Positions 8,289 through 16,842 are shown, counted from the first letter of the stretch. The stretch: DNA of 64,000 bases from Hymenobacter jeollabukensis (GCF_005771675.1 NZ_VAJM01000003.1:124001-188000), one strand, 5' to 3'. Translations and numbers: made by a program. The notes: a model not told the origin generated them from the letters alone.

Positions 8289-9512
8289 CTAGGGCAGCAG
8301 CAGTGCCGAGGCTTTGCGGGCCTTGCTGCGGCCGGGCACGGCGGCGGCTACGTGCTGCTGGGCGTCGCGCAGGGCGGCGGCGTATGGTTCGTAGAGGACC
8401 CGCTCCAGGGTGCCGTCGGCGCGCTGCTCCACGTCCCAGAGGCCCGAGCGGTGCCAGGGCCGGTCCAGGTAGTCCCAATCGGGCCGGTCGATGATGGGGT
8501 AGAGGCACACGCCCAGCAGCGGCACGCCGGCCTCGATGGCCGACGCGCACTCCGCGGCCACGAAGCGCAGCCAGTCGGGGCGGTGCTCCAGCGGGTGGCT
8601 GGTTTCGGTGATGACGACGGGGCGGTGGTAGCGCTGGTAGGCCTCCTTCAGCAGGCTGCGCAGGGGGCGCCAGCGCGGGTCGCAGGTTTCGTTGGCCCAG
8701 CCCAGGCGGGCGTTGCTGTGGCACTCCCACTGGTTGTCGTAGTAGTAGTTGAAGCCCAGCAGGTCGAGGTACTCGGGCCGGCCACCCAGCTCGGGGCAGA
8801 TGCGCCCGCTGAGCATGTCGACGGCCTGGTACTGGTACTCGTGCTGTTGCCGGGCCTCGCGCAGCTGCCGGGCCGTGGCCCCGTGCGGCGGCACGATGCT
8901 CACCAGCGGCTCGGTGGTGAGGATGCGGATGCCCGGGTCGGCTTCGCGCAGGGCCGCCACGCCCTCGATGTAGGCCCGCATCAGGCCGTACTTCACCTGC
9001 CAACCCTGGCCCACGCAGTAGGGCACGGTGCCGCGGGCGTCGCCGCCCAGCCAGCTCATAAAGCTCACCTCGTTGATGGGCGTCACGATCAGCTCGCCTT
9101 CGGGGCGCACCGAGCGGTAGAAGTCGACGAAGGCGCGGCACAGCGAGGCGAAGCGCCGGGCGAACATGGGGTGCAGCGGCGTCAGGTCGTCGGGGTAGCC
9201 GAAGTGGCACAGGTCCCAAAGCTGCTGCACGCCCTGGCGCCGGCCGGCTTCGAGCAGTTCGGCCACCGTGCTCCAGTCGTAGTGGTAGGGCGTGCGCTCC
9301 ACTTGGCTCCAGCGGATGCCCTCGCGCACGGTGCCGATGCCGAAGGGCTGCAGGCGCTCATAGTCCTGGTCGAGCTGCTGGTAGTGGCCGGTCAGGTGCA
9401 GAAAGTCTACGCGCTGGCCGAAGCAGTTCTGCTGATCGGTGCATTCGTAGCCGCCCATCCAGAACGACTGGAACGGGGAAGCAGAGCGGGAAGCGTTGTT
9501 GAAGTCAAGCAT
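8289..9512 (-). CDS. GH1-like family glycoside hydrolase (clan GH-A)
   Basis: A 407-residue TIM-barrel glycosidase. Candidate catalytic glutamates are in TPINEVSF (acid/base, NE motif at the end of strand 4) and VITETSHP (nucleophile, strand 7), with REGIRWSQVE and WDLCHFGYP matching GH1-type barrels. It is shorter than a classic GH1 beta-glucosidase (~450) and diverged. No signal peptide is seen, so cytoplasmic. The ATG at 9512 (MLDFNNAS) is chosen over a longer in-frame start at 9596. It follows the CDF transporter gene on the same strand with about 90 bases between. Natural sugar unknown. Confidence 0.78.
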   Translation of the reverse strand: MLDFNNASRSASPFQSFWMGGYECTDQQNCFGQRVDFLHLTGHYQQLDQDYERLQPFGIGTVREGIRWSQVERTPYHYDWSTVAELLEAGRRQGVQQLWDLCHFGYPDDLTPLHPMFARRFASLCRAFVDFYRSVRPEGELIVTPINEVSFMSWLGGDARGTVPYCVGQGWQVKYGLMRAYIEGVAALREADPGIRILTTEPLVSIVPPHGATARQLREARQQHEYQYQAVDMLSGRICPELGGRPEYLDLLGFNYYYDNQWECHSNARLGWANETCDPRWRPLRSLLKEAYQRYHRPVVITETSHPLEHRPDWLRFVAAECASAIEAGVPLLGVCLYPIIDRPDWDYLDRPWHRSGLWDVEQRADGTLERVLYEPYAAALRDAQQHVAAAVPGRSKARKASALLLP

Positions 9513-9605
9513 AGCATCGAAAGTGAAGTGACAGCCGCCGGAACAGCGGCCTACTGCGGTGCGGGAATGACTGAAAGGTGAAGCGGATAAAGGCAACCGG
9601 CGGCT

Positions 9606-10589
9606 TCAGGGCTTGGCGGCGGCCTGGGCAGCGGTATTCAGTGCCGGCGCTGGCCCTGACCGCTCCCGGGCCGATACGGCGTGGGCCTCGATGAAGATAC
9701 GTTTGAACTCCGGGTACTGGGCCCGGATGTTGTCCTGCAGCCGGTCGATGGCCTGCTCCACCTCGGCGGCGCTGATGCCGGTGCGGAACTTCACGTCGAG
9801 GGCCAGGATGACGTCGGAAGGGCCGAGGTACATGGTGAGCGGGGTGCGGGCTTGGCATTCCACGGCCGGGTCCTGCTCGGTGAGGCGCTCCAGCGTGGCC
9901 AGGGTGTCGGCATCCACGCCTTCGCCCACCAGCAGGGCGCGGGTGCGGCCCACCAGGAACACGGCCACCAGCATCAGAATCAGGCCGATAACGATGGAGG
10001 CGGCCCCGTCGAGGAAGGGGTTGTTCAGCAAGTGCCCGAAGTACACGCCCAGCAGCGCCACCACCAGGCCCACCACGGCGGCCAGGTTTTCGAGCACCGA
10101 GGCGAAGACGGCCGGGTCGCGGCTGCCGCGCAGGGTGGTCCAGAACCCGGCTTCACGGGCGCCTTCCAGCTGAAACAGCGCCTTCATGGCCAAGTACAGC
10201 GCCCAGCCTTCGAAGCCGATGGAAATGCCGAGCACCACGTAGTTCCACAGCGGGTCGGTGAGCGGCTCGGGGTGCTCGATGTGCTTGATGCCCTCGTAGA
10301 ACGACATGCCGCCGCCGATGCTGAAGATGAGCACGGCCACGATCAGGCCCCAGAAATACAGCTCCTTGCTGTGCCCGAAGGGGTGGCGCGCGTCGGCCGG
10401 GCGCTGGCTGCGGCTGATGCCGTAGAGCAGCAGCACGGCGTTGCCGCTGTCGACGAGGGAGTGAATACCCTCCGAAAGCATAGCCGAGCTGCGGGTGAAG
10501 TAGGCGGCGACGAACTTGCTGACGGCAATGCCGATGTTGGCGAGCAGTCCGCCGTAGAGGGCGGCTTTGGAGGAATTGGGGTTTGCCAC
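9606..10589 (-). CDS. Cation diffusion facilitator (CDF) metal exporter
   Basis: A 327-residue proton/metal antiporter that exports Zn2+ or similar divalent ions. About six membrane helices are present. Helix 2 carries the metal motif HSLVD (in EGIHSLVDSGN) and helix 5 carries LDGAAS. A cytoplasmic C-terminal domain follows (LGPSDVILALDVKF), the usual CDF ferredoxin-like metal-sensing domain. The start is GTG at 10589 (MANPNSSKAALYGG). It is divergent from the amino-acid permease gene. Metal selectivity cannot be read from the motifs. Confidence 0.92.
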   Translation of the reverse strand: MANPNSSKAALYGGLLANIGIAVSKFVAAYFTRSSAMLSEGIHSLVDSGNAVLLLYGISRSQRPADARHPFGHSKELYFWGLIVAVLIFSIGGGMSFYEGIKHIEHPEPLTDPLWNYVVLGISIGFEGWALYLAMKALFQLEGAREAGFWTTLRGSRDPAVFASVLENLAAVVGLVVALLGVYFGHLLNNPFLDGAASIVIGLILMLVAVFLVGRTRALLVGEGVDADTLATLERLTEQDPAVECQARTPLTMYLGPSDVILALDVKFRTGISAAEVEQAIDRLQDNIRAQYPEFKRIFIEAHAVSARERSGPAPALNTAAQAAAKP

Positions 10590-10735
10590 AGAAACGGGGT
10601 TAGAGTGGTCGGCCGGCCTTGCTATACGTAAGCCGCCGCGTTTGGCTGAATAGCCCGCAACTTACATCCAAAACCACCCGGGCCCTTCGCGGGTTACACC
10701 GCGCCGGCTGCCCCGCCGCCCTCACGCCCCGCTCT

Positions 10736-12172
10736 ATGCCCGACACCTCTACTCCACCGCTGGCCCCCGACACCCTCGCGCCGCCCGCCGCGCCCCCTCT
10801 GCGCCGCGAGCTGGGCCTGCTCTCGGCCACGGCCCTGAACATGATTGACATGGTCGGCATCGGGCCCTTTGTCACCCTGCCGCTGGTCATGGGCTTCGTG
10901 GGGCCGTACTTCCTGCTGGCCTGGCTGGTGGGCGCCGGCCTGAGCATCTTCGATGGGCTGATCTGGTCGGAGCTGGGGGCGGCCTACCCCGAGGCCGGCG
11001 GCTCCTACCGCTTTCTGAAGCTGGCCTACGGCGAGCAGAAATGGGGCCGGCTGCTTTCTTTCCTCTACGTGTGGCAAACCCTGGTGCAGGCCCCGCTGGT
11101 GCTGGCCTCGGGCGCCATCGGCTTCGCGCAGTACTTCAGCTACCTGGTGCCCCTGCCCGAGTGGTGGCAGCCCAAGCTGGTGTCGGGCACGGTGGTGCTC
11201 TTGCTCATCGCGCTGCTCTACCGCCGCATCAGCGACATCGGCCGGCTGGGCGTAATGCTCTGGGTGGGCGTGCTCGGGCTCATGGCCTGGCTGATCATCG
11301 GCGGGCTCACCCACGCCACCCACGCGGTGGCCTGGCTGCCAGCCGGCGGCGCGGCGGCGCTGCCGGGCATTCTACTGTCGGCGGCCATGGGGCAGGCCAC
11401 CGTCAAGACCATCTACAGCTACCTGGGCTACTACAACGTGTGCCACCTGGGCGGCGAAATCCGGGAGCCGCAGCGCGTGATTCCGCGCAGCATCTTCCTG
11501 AGCATCCTCGGCATCATGGCCCTGTATCTGCTGCTGAACTGGAGCGTGGGCTCGGTCATTCCCTGGCAGGAGGCCAAGGAGTCGAAGTTCATCGTCAGCA
11601 CCTTCGTCGAGCGGCTGTACGGGGCCACGGCGGCCAAAGCGGCCACGGCCCTGGTGCTTTGGGTGGCCTTTGCCTCGCTCTTCGCGGTGCTGCTGGGCTA
11701 CTCGCGCATCCCCTACGCCGCCGCCGCCGACGGCGAGTTTCTGCCCGTCTTTGCCCGCACGCACCCCACCAAGCACTTCCCGCACGTGTCGCTGCTGCTG
11801 CTGGGCGGGGTAGGCTTCGTGTTCAGTTTGCTCTTCAAGCTGGGCGAAGTCATCAGCGCCATCTTGGCCATGCGCATCCTGGTGCAGTTCGTGGGGCAGG
11901 CCGTGGGGCTGGTGCTGCTGCGCCGCCGCCGGGGCACGCAGGGGCTGCCCTTCCGCATGCCGCTCTACCCGCTGCCCGTCATCGTGGCCGTGGCCGTGTG
12001 GCTGTGGGTGTTTTTCAGCATCAAGGACGGCATCGTGCTCTACACCGACGCGGCGGCCCACACCCGGGTGTTTCTCCCGTTTCAGGTGGCGGCCCTACTG
12101 ATGATGGGCCTGGGCACGGTCATTTTCGTGCTCTGGAGCCGACGCCTGGGCCGCTGGCCATTTCGCCGCTAG
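10736..12172 (+). CDS. APC superfamily amino-acid permease
   Basis: A 478-residue polytopic transporter with about 12 helices. The first helix has the APC-type unwound motif in LNMIDMVGIGPF, and the second reads GAGLSIFDGLIWSELGAAYP, close to the conserved helix 2-3 loop of the family. It would import amino acids or polyamines across the inner membrane by proton or exchange coupling. The ATG at 10736 (MPDTST) is preferred; a longer frame to 10619 reads through the promoter region. A hairpin follows at 12231. Substrate not predictable. Confidence 0.9.
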   Translation: MPDTSTPPLAPDTLAPPAAPPLRRELGLLSATALNMIDMVGIGPFVTLPLVMGFVGPYFLLAWLVGAGLSIFDGLIWSELGAAYPEAGGSYRFLKLAYGEQKWGRLLSFLYVWQTLVQAPLVLASGAIGFAQYFSYLVPLPEWWQPKLVSGTVVLLLIALLYRRISDIGRLGVMLWVGVLGLMAWLIIGGLTHATHAVAWLPAGGAAALPGILLSAAMGQATVKTIYSYLGYYNVCHLGGEIREPQRVIPRSIFLSILGIMALYLLLNWSVGSVIPWQEAKESKFIVSTFVERLYGATAAKAATALVLWVAFASLFAVLLGYSRIPYAAAADGEFLPVFARTHPTKHFPHVSLLLLGGVGFVFSLLFKLGEVISAILAMRILVQFVGQAVGLVLLRRRRGTQGLPFRMPLYPLPVIVAVAVWLWVFFSIKDGIVLYTDAAAHTRVFLPFQVAALLMMGLGTVIFVLWSRRLGRWPFRR

Positions 12173-12230
12173 CCGCGCCCACGCTAGCTGTGCCAGTCGG
12201 CTGAGCTTCTCACCCGCAGACCAACAAAAC

Positions 12231-12260
12231 GCCCCGGCCGAACACCACTTCGACCGGGGC
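12231..12260 (+). terminator. Hairpin after amino-acid permease
   Basis: An 11-bp GC stem (12231-12241 with 12250-12260, one mismatch) 58 bases after the permease stop. The T-tract is weak (TTACTA), so only a moderate terminator. Confidence 0.55.
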
Positions 12261-12500
12261 TTACTAAATGGAAATAGCAGTAGAATCCCAAAGACTCCAC
12301 CTGCTACTTACCAAAGCAACAACGCTAAGATAGTGGCCCTCTTCGTCACAAAACATGACAAATATCAGGACGATGCCGCTAGCTTTTGTGCGTGGTAATG
12401 GTAAATGGGTGAGTGCAAATAGGATTAATATATGTAAAATAATTGCACTTTTATTTAAATTAAATCTGCTTTAATGTATATTCGACTCATACTCCACCCA
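12261..12500. other. AT-rich gene-free stretch
   Basis: No plausible gene. Base composition changes sharply from GC-rich to AT-rich between about 12390 and 12480, and AGTGCAA (12412-12418) faces TTGCACT (12443-12449). This could be a promoter region for the structured stretch that follows. No TAnnTTTG element was found with confidence. Confidence 0.5.
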
Positions 12501-12503
12501 ATG

Positions 12504-12749
12504 TTCTTCGGTAGCCCATCCGTGGGCTGCCGAAGAATAGCGGCTCGGGCCCGCAGTCTACCCTGGATTGTAGGCCCGGCGGCCCGCTTGGCTGGCTCGG
12601 TTGGGCCGCCGGGCAGGCTCCGCCCGTTACCAGCCAGCCTATCGAATTGGGGAAGTATACGGGGTGCATCCGCCAACGGCAAACGGTCCGTTTGAGGTTG
12701 CCGCTTCCCGTGCTTCGCTGCTAAAGCCGGCCGTTGGGGCATGGCTTTA
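12504..12749. other. Hairpin-dense non-coding region (possible structured RNA)
   Basis: A run of inverted repeats: 12504-12518 with 12523-12537 (15 bp, one mismatch); 12576-12585 with 12603-12612 (10 bp); a nested pair 12590-12597 with 12632-12639; and a hairpin around 12671-12700 built on CAAACGG/CCGTTTG. Short open frames across it have no recognisable protein. It ends at a terminator-like hairpin at 12756. This arrangement suggests a transcribed structured RNA on the plus strand. No known RNA family was recognised (SRP, RNase P and tmRNA signatures are absent). Confidence 0.4.
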
Positions 12750-12755
12750 CCCTGG

Positions 12756-12787
12756 AAAGCCCGTCCCAGCTTTGGGGCGGGCTTTTT
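12756..12787. terminator. Terminator hairpin with plus-strand T-tract
   Basis: The stem AAAGCCCGTCCC pairs with GGGGCGGGCTTT (one mismatch) and five T residues follow on the plus strand. On the plus strand it would end the structured region; on the minus strand it lies just past the transglutaminase-like gene. Confidence 0.65.
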
Positions 12788-12838
12788 GGCAAGGCCGCCC
12801 CGAACATTCAGGCCGCCCGGATTGGCCTATTTCGGGAG

Positions 12839-14035
12839 TTAGCGCGTCATTTCGTTGGGGCCGCCACGAGTCGTAAACAGCGCGTCGCGCTGGGGCGGGC
12901 TGGTGCGCAGGTAGCGCGCCAGAAAGGCCTGGCTGTTCTTCAGGCGGGTTTCGCCGGTGCGCACCGAGGCCGTCAGGGCCCGCACGGTGGCCTGCCGCGT
13001 CTCGTCCGCAAACTGCACGGAGGCCAGAATAGCTTTGGCCTGCTGAAAATCGGCCGCAATGGGCTTGAGCAATTGCTGCAGCTGCGCATCGGTTTTGCGC
13101 GGCTGAAACTGGTGGTTGTAGTAGGTGAAGAACGCGTTCAGCCGCTCGACGGCCCGCTCCGTGAGCTGCTGGGCGCGGTTGTAATCCAGCAGCATGCGGT
13201 TGTGCTGCGTCACCTGGTATTCCTGCTCGCGCTGCCGGTTGTGGGCCTGATACATGGTGGCCAGCTGGTGTGGCTGCTCGGCCTGCCGGGCCCGGCGGCT
13301 GGCCGCCCGCAGCTGCCCCACGTAGTCCAGCCGCTCGTAGGCCGCCAGCGAATCGGCGCTGGCCCAGGGCCGGGCCGGCGCGGGCGGGGCCGTGCCCTGC
13401 TGAAACTGCGCCAGCGAGTAGGGCGCCGGCAGCAGCTGCCACAGCGGGTCGAAGGGCAGGTGAGTACGTACGAAGTCAGTCGGCGGCATCTTGAAATACG
13501 CGCTGTTGAGCTGGGGCACAAACGTGCCCTTTGCCACCGTGCCGGCCGCCCAGGCGGGGTCGAGCAGGTACCACTGGCCGCTGAGGCGCGTGGCGCACCA
13601 GGCATGGGGCACCGGCGAGAGCTGCCCGTCGGGGCGCTTGCTGAAGCCCGCCACCACGTAGGTGCGCAGGCCGAGGGCGTTGGCCAGGGCCGCGTACAGC
13701 TCGGCAAAGTCGGTGCCCACGCCGAGGCGGGTGCTCAGGGCCTGTGCCACGATGTCGGCCGGCTCGCGTGAGTAGTCCACGCTGTACATGTTGGCCGCGT
13801 CGTAGCGAAGCTGGCGCGCCACCCAATCGAAGGCCGCCCATGCCCGGTCGTCGTCGGTGGTAAAGCTGGCCTTGATGTAGCGCGCGAGCCCGCCTACGGA
13901 GCGAGCGGCCGAGTCGGGCACCTGCTGCATGCGGGCATCAATGGTCTGGTAAGCAGCCGGGAGCGGCTGTTGCTGGGCCCAGGCCGCGGCGGGCAGCAGC
14001 ACCAGCGTGGCGAGAATAACAACGCGGGAAAACAC
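12839..14035 (-). CDS. Transglutaminase-fold protein lacking the catalytic cysteine
   Basis: A 398-residue exported protein; a signal peptide ends at AWA (residue 20) from a GTG start at 14035. Residues ~65-165 form a transglutaminase-like domain: GVGTDFAELYAALANALGL sits where active enzymes have GVCxxYA, and HAW (H144) and DPAW (D159) supply His and Asp. The nucleophile Cys is replaced (G107/T108), so enzymatic activity is unlikely. The C-terminal ~200 residues are helical and Gln/Arg-rich (coiled-coil-like), of unknown role. It may be a binding or scaffold protein of the periplasm. It lies downstream of hemB but behind a hairpin. Confidence 0.8.
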   Translation of the reverse strand: MFSRVVILATLVLLPAAAWAQQQPLPAAYQTIDARMQQVPDSAARSVGGLARYIKASFTTDDDRAWAAFDWVARQLRYDAANMYSVDYSREPADIVAQALSTRLGVGTDFAELYAALANALGLRTYVVAGFSKRPDGQLSPVPHAWCATRLSGQWYLLDPAWAAGTVAKGTFVPQLNSAYFKMPPTDFVRTHLPFDPLWQLLPAPYSLAQFQQGTAPPAPARPWASADSLAAYERLDYVGQLRAASRRARQAEQPHQLATMYQAHNRQREQEYQVTQHNRMLLDYNRAQQLTERAVERLNAFFTYYNHQFQPRKTDAQLQQLLKPIAADFQQAKAILASVQFADETRQATVRALTASVRTGETRLKNSQAFLARYLRTSPPQRDALFTTRGGPNEMTR

Positions 14036-14067
14036 GATGCGGAAGTAATAGATGGGGAGGAATGGGC

Positions 14068-14111
14068 AATAAAATTGGGCAAATCCAGCGAAATACCGCC
14101 GAATTTGCCCA
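14068..14111 (-). terminator. hemB terminator
   Basis: A 9-bp stem (14103-14111 with 14076-14084, loop 18 nt) is followed on the minus strand by TTTTATT. It lies 25 bases past the hemB stop. Confidence 0.6.
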
Positions 14112-14135
14112 GTTCCAGGTGGTGACGACGCGGGC

Positions 14136-15128
14136 TTAGCCCCGGCGCAGCACGGCGGCGGCTTCCTTGGCGAAGTAGGTCAGGATGGCGTCGGCGCCGG
14201 CGCGCTTGATGCTCATCAGCACCTCCATCATCGTCCGTTCCCCGTCGACCCAGCCGTTCTGCGCGGCGGCCTTCACCATCGCGTACTCGCCCGACACGTT
14301 GTAGGCCGTCACGGGCAGCTGGGTGTGGTTGCGCACTTCCCGAATCACGTCGAGGTAGCTCAGCGCGGGCTTGATCATCACCATGTCGGCGCCTTCCTGC
14401 TCGTCGAGGGCCAGCTCGCGCAGGGCCTCGCGGCGGTTGGCAGGGTTCATCTGGTAGCTCTTCTTGTCGCCCTTCTTGGGGGCCGAGCCCAGCGCGTCGC
14501 GGAAGGGGCCGTAGAAGGCCGAAGCGTACTTCGCGGTGTAGCTCATGATGCTCACGTGCGAAAACGCGTTGCGGTCGAGCACGTCGCGGATCCAGGCCAC
14601 GCGGCCGTCCATCATGTCCGAGGGCCCGATGATGTCGGCGCCGGCGCGGGCCTGGGCCAGGGCCATCTGCCCGAGTACTTCCAGGGTGGCGTCGTTCAGG
14701 ATTTCGCCCGAATCCGGGTCCACGATGCCGTCGTGCCCGTCGGAGGAGTAGGGGTCCATGGCCACGTCCGACATGATGACCACGTCGGGGAAGGCCTTTT
14801 TGATCTGGGCAATGGTGCGGGTGTAGAGCCCGTCGGGGTTGTGGCTTTCCTGGGCCAGCCGGTCCTTCAGCCGGTCATCGATGCTGGGAAAGGGCGCGAA
14901 GGACTTGATGCCGAGGTCGACGCAGGCGCCGATTTCGTCGAGCAGGCGGTCGGCCGTGAAGCGCTGAATGCCGGGCATCGACGTGACTTCGATGGTCTTA
15001 TTCTCGCCCTCGATCAGGAACACGGGGTAGATGAAGTCGTGGACGGACAGGGTGGTTTCCTGCACCATGTTGCGAATGACTTCGGACTTGCGGTTCCGCC
15101 GGGGGCGGTGCGTGGGGATTAGTGCCAT
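14136..15128 (-). CDS. hemB: Delta-aminolevulinic acid dehydratase (porphobilinogen synthase)
   Basis: A 330-residue enzyme that joins two 5-aminolevulinate molecules into porphobilinogen in haem synthesis. The two Schiff-base lysines are visible in SYTAKYAS and VMIKPALSY. The metal-site loop reads DVAMDPYSSDGHDG, with Asp where zinc enzymes have Cys, so it is the Mg-dependent, cysteine-free type. The ATG at 15128 (MALIPTHRPRRNRKS) matches the family N-terminus; the open frame extends upstream but through the promoter. A TATCTTTG element lies 37 bases upstream. Confidence 0.97.
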   Translation of the reverse strand: MALIPTHRPRRNRKSEVIRNMVQETTLSVHDFIYPVFLIEGENKTIEVTSMPGIQRFTADRLLDEIGACVDLGIKSFAPFPSIDDRLKDRLAQESHNPDGLYTRTIAQIKKAFPDVVIMSDVAMDPYSSDGHDGIVDPDSGEILNDATLEVLGQMALAQARAGADIIGPSDMMDGRVAWIRDVLDRNAFSHVSIMSYTAKYASAFYGPFRDALGSAPKKGDKKSYQMNPANRREALRELALDEQEGADMVMIKPALSYLDVIREVRNHTQLPVTAYNVSGEYAMVKAAAQNGWVDGERTMMEVLMSIKRAGADAILTYFAKEAAAVLRRG

Positions 15129-15164
15129 GAGAACGTGTAAATCAACCGGGCAAAACAGCCGGGG

Positions 15165-15172
15165 CAAAGATA
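15165..15172 (-). promoter_or_regulatory. Promoter -7-like element of hemB (TATCTTTG)
   Basis: A perfect match to TAnnTTTG on the minus strand, 37 bases before the hemB ATG. No clear -33 TTG is seen at the expected distance. Confidence 0.6.
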
Positions 15173-15351
15173 AAGTTGCGGCGGCGGGCAGCCGATTGCC
15201 GCTGCCGCGCTCCACGCGCATGGCACCAGCCCGCCTGGCGGGCCGCGCTAGTGGCCCGAATCAGGCTGTTTGTGGGGGCCGGGCGGGGCTGCCAAGGCTG
15301 CCGACGACCAAGCGCGCTTGCACCGAGCAGGCCTGCACCGGGTTGGCCGCG

Positions 15352-15858
15352 CTAGGGCATGTCGCCCTTGCCGAAGCCCCAGAGCATGATGCCCAGTATC
15401 ACCAGCAGGCTCAGGGCAAACAGCCCGGCCCCGGCCCAGCCGCCGACGACCACCCAAAGCACGATACCGCCCGCCAACGCCAGGAGGCTCAGAAAGTCGC
15501 GCACATCGCCGCCCCGCAGCGCCGGTGCCGCCAGCCGCCGGACCTCGGCCGGGCGCCGGGCATGGCGGCTCACGAAGGTGGCCGGTCGGGTGCGGTGCCA
15601 GGGCGCGGTGGCAGCAGCGGCCGCCGGGCGAAAGTGAACAGAGCGCAACTGGCGGATCGACCGACGAACCGGGGATGGAAGCGGAACAGCCGGGGTGGCT
15701 TCGCGGGCTACGGGCGGCGCACCTGCCGCACCGGGCCGGGCTAATTCCGGAGGACTCGGCTGGAAGTGGAAGGCTGCTTGCGGCGTGCGGCAGCCAGCGG
15801 CTAGTACACCGGTCAATACAATGAAATAACGAAGCCGGTGGCCGGCTGACAGGAGCAT
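15352..15858 (-). CDS. Lipoprotein with C-terminal membrane helices, paralogue of the upstream gene
   Basis: About 168 residues. Lipobox LAAGC places the lipidated Cys near residue 23 from the ATG at 15858; a GTG at 15882 is an alternative that overlaps the upstream stop codon. After the Cys comes QAAFHFQPSP, almost the same as QTAFSFQPAP in the upstream gene. Then follows a Pro/Ala/Arg-rich disordered segment, and the C-terminus has two hydrophobic helices (LLALAGGIVLWVVVGGWAG). The gene is probably co-transcribed with its paralogue. Function unknown; this layout suggests a small envelope protein anchored at both ends. Confidence 0.72.
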   Translation of the reverse strand: MLLSAGHRLRYFIVLTGVLAAGCRTPQAAFHFQPSPPELARPGAAGAPPVAREATPAVPLPSPVRRSIRQLRSVHFRPAAAAATAPWHRTRPATFVSRHARRPAEVRRLAAPALRGGDVRDFLSLLALAGGIVLWVVVGGWAGAGLFALSLLVILGIMLWGFGKGDMP

Positions 15859-15878
15859 AATAGGCGAGGTTGATGACC

Positions 15879-16445
15879 TCACATATTAAAAAACTCCTGG
15901 AATATCTCCTGCCAGGCATGCTTGCCGCCGATGCCGAGCACCAGAAAATAGTCGCCCAGCAGCATGATGGCCGCGCCCACGCCCAAGCCCAGCCAGCCGC
16001 CCAGCCACAAGCCCACCGCCACGCTGCCCACGATGAGCAGCGCCCCGAGGACGATGTGCCAGGTGTCGCGGCCGGCAGCGGGGCGGGCGGGCCGACTGGC
16101 TTGGTGCCGCGCCGGCTGCCTTAGTAGTCGCGGTCGGGGCGCAAAGCGGCGCGGGCCCTGGGCGCGTAGCCGGGCCGCCACGGGGGCGGCCCGATGCCGA
16201 GGCGCGGGCTGCGCCGGCGCGGGACGGGTGCTTGCCGCTGCGGAAAGGGCAGGCTGAGCAGACGCAGGAAGTACGCTGTCGGCAGTTTCAATCGGTACGG
16301 CAACCGGCGCGGGGACGGCCGACTCAACAGGCGCCGGCTGAAACGAAAAGGCGGTTTGGGAGCTGGCGCAGCTATTGAGCAGCGCGCTGCCCAGCAGGCC
16401 CAGGCCCAGCATAAGCGGCCGGAAGCGGAAAGTAAAAAGCGTCAT
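15879..16445 (-). CDS. Lipoprotein with C-terminal membrane helices, tandem paralogue
   Basis: A 188-residue protein. The signal peptide ends in a lipobox-like ALLNSC (Cys near residue 26). The mature start SSQTAFSFQPAP matches the downstream gene. The middle ~80 residues are Pro/Ala-rich and disordered, with Arg-rich patches (HRAAPVAARLRAQGPRRFA). The C-terminus has two membrane segments rich in Gly (IVGSVAVGLWLGGWLGLGVG). Stop and the GTG of the next gene overlap (ATGTGAGG), which supports translational coupling. No known domain was recognised. Function unknown. Confidence 0.75.
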   Translation of the reverse strand: MTLFTFRFRPLMLGLGLLGSALLNSCASSQTAFSFQPAPVESAVPAPVAVPIETADSVLPASAQPALSAAASTRPAPAQPAPRHRAAPVAARLRAQGPRRFAPRPRLLRQPARHQASRPARPAAGRDTWHIVLGALLIVGSVAVGLWLGGWLGLGVGAAIMLLGDYFLVLGIGGKHAWQEIFQEFFNM

Positions 16446-16513
16446 CGAGCGAAGGCATGAGCCGGGGCAAGATAGGCCCCGGCGCCGCTAGGTACGCAGG
16501 GCCCGCAAAGCAG

Positions 16514-16545
16514 TTCGCCGCCCCGGGTAAGCCCGGGGCGGCGAA
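16514..16545. repeat. Perfect 14-bp hairpin downstream of the small lipoprotein gene
   Basis: TTCGCCGCCCCGGG (16514-16527) pairs with 16532-16545 over a TAAG loop. It lacks a T-tract; a transcript-end or stability hairpin is likely. Confidence 0.6.
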
Positions 16546-16575
16546 ACAAAGAAATCGAAGAAAAAGCCGGCCGGC

Positions 16576-16815
16576 TTAGCGGCGGTTGGCGCCGGCGCGC
16601 TCAGCCGACAGCGCCCGCGCCTCGCGCATCGATACCACGGCGCGCGTGGGCTCGGGGCTCTGCGAATCGTGCATCAGCACCACGGCCTCGGTGGAGTCGG
16701 TAGCCGCCACGGTGGTAAACTCCCAGCGCGGCGCGGTAACGGCCGATTTGGTGGTCTGGCAGCTGGCCAGCGAGAGGGCGGCCACGGCGAATAGCAGAGT
16801 GTAACGAGTCAGCAT
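16576..16815 (-). CDS. Small lipoprotein, hypothetical
   Basis: A 79-residue protein with a lipobox signal peptide (MLTRYTLLFAVAALSLASC), so it is expected to be lipidated and held in the envelope. The mature part (~60 residues) is hydrophilic with no known domain (WEFTTVAATDSTEAVVLM). A TAGTTTTG promoter-like element is 28 bases before the ATG, and a strong hairpin follows the stop, so it is probably a single-gene transcript. Function unknown. Confidence 0.7.
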   Translation of the reverse strand: MLTRYTLLFAVAALSLASCQTTKSAVTAPRWEFTTVAATDSTEAVVLMHDSQSPEPTRAVVSMREARALSAERAGANRR

Positions 16816-16842
16816 AACAGCGGGTTAGCGGTGAAGACGAAG

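Noticed and set aside
8289-9512. A cellulosome or secreted glycanase
   Set aside because: No signal peptide, carbohydrate-binding domain or T9SS signal; best read as a cytoplasmic GH1-like enzyme.
12455-12876. Several short open frames in the 12.4-12.9 kb gap
   Set aside because: They coincide with hairpins, lack recognisable domains or starts with context, and differ in frame with no conserved-looking protein; treated as non-coding.
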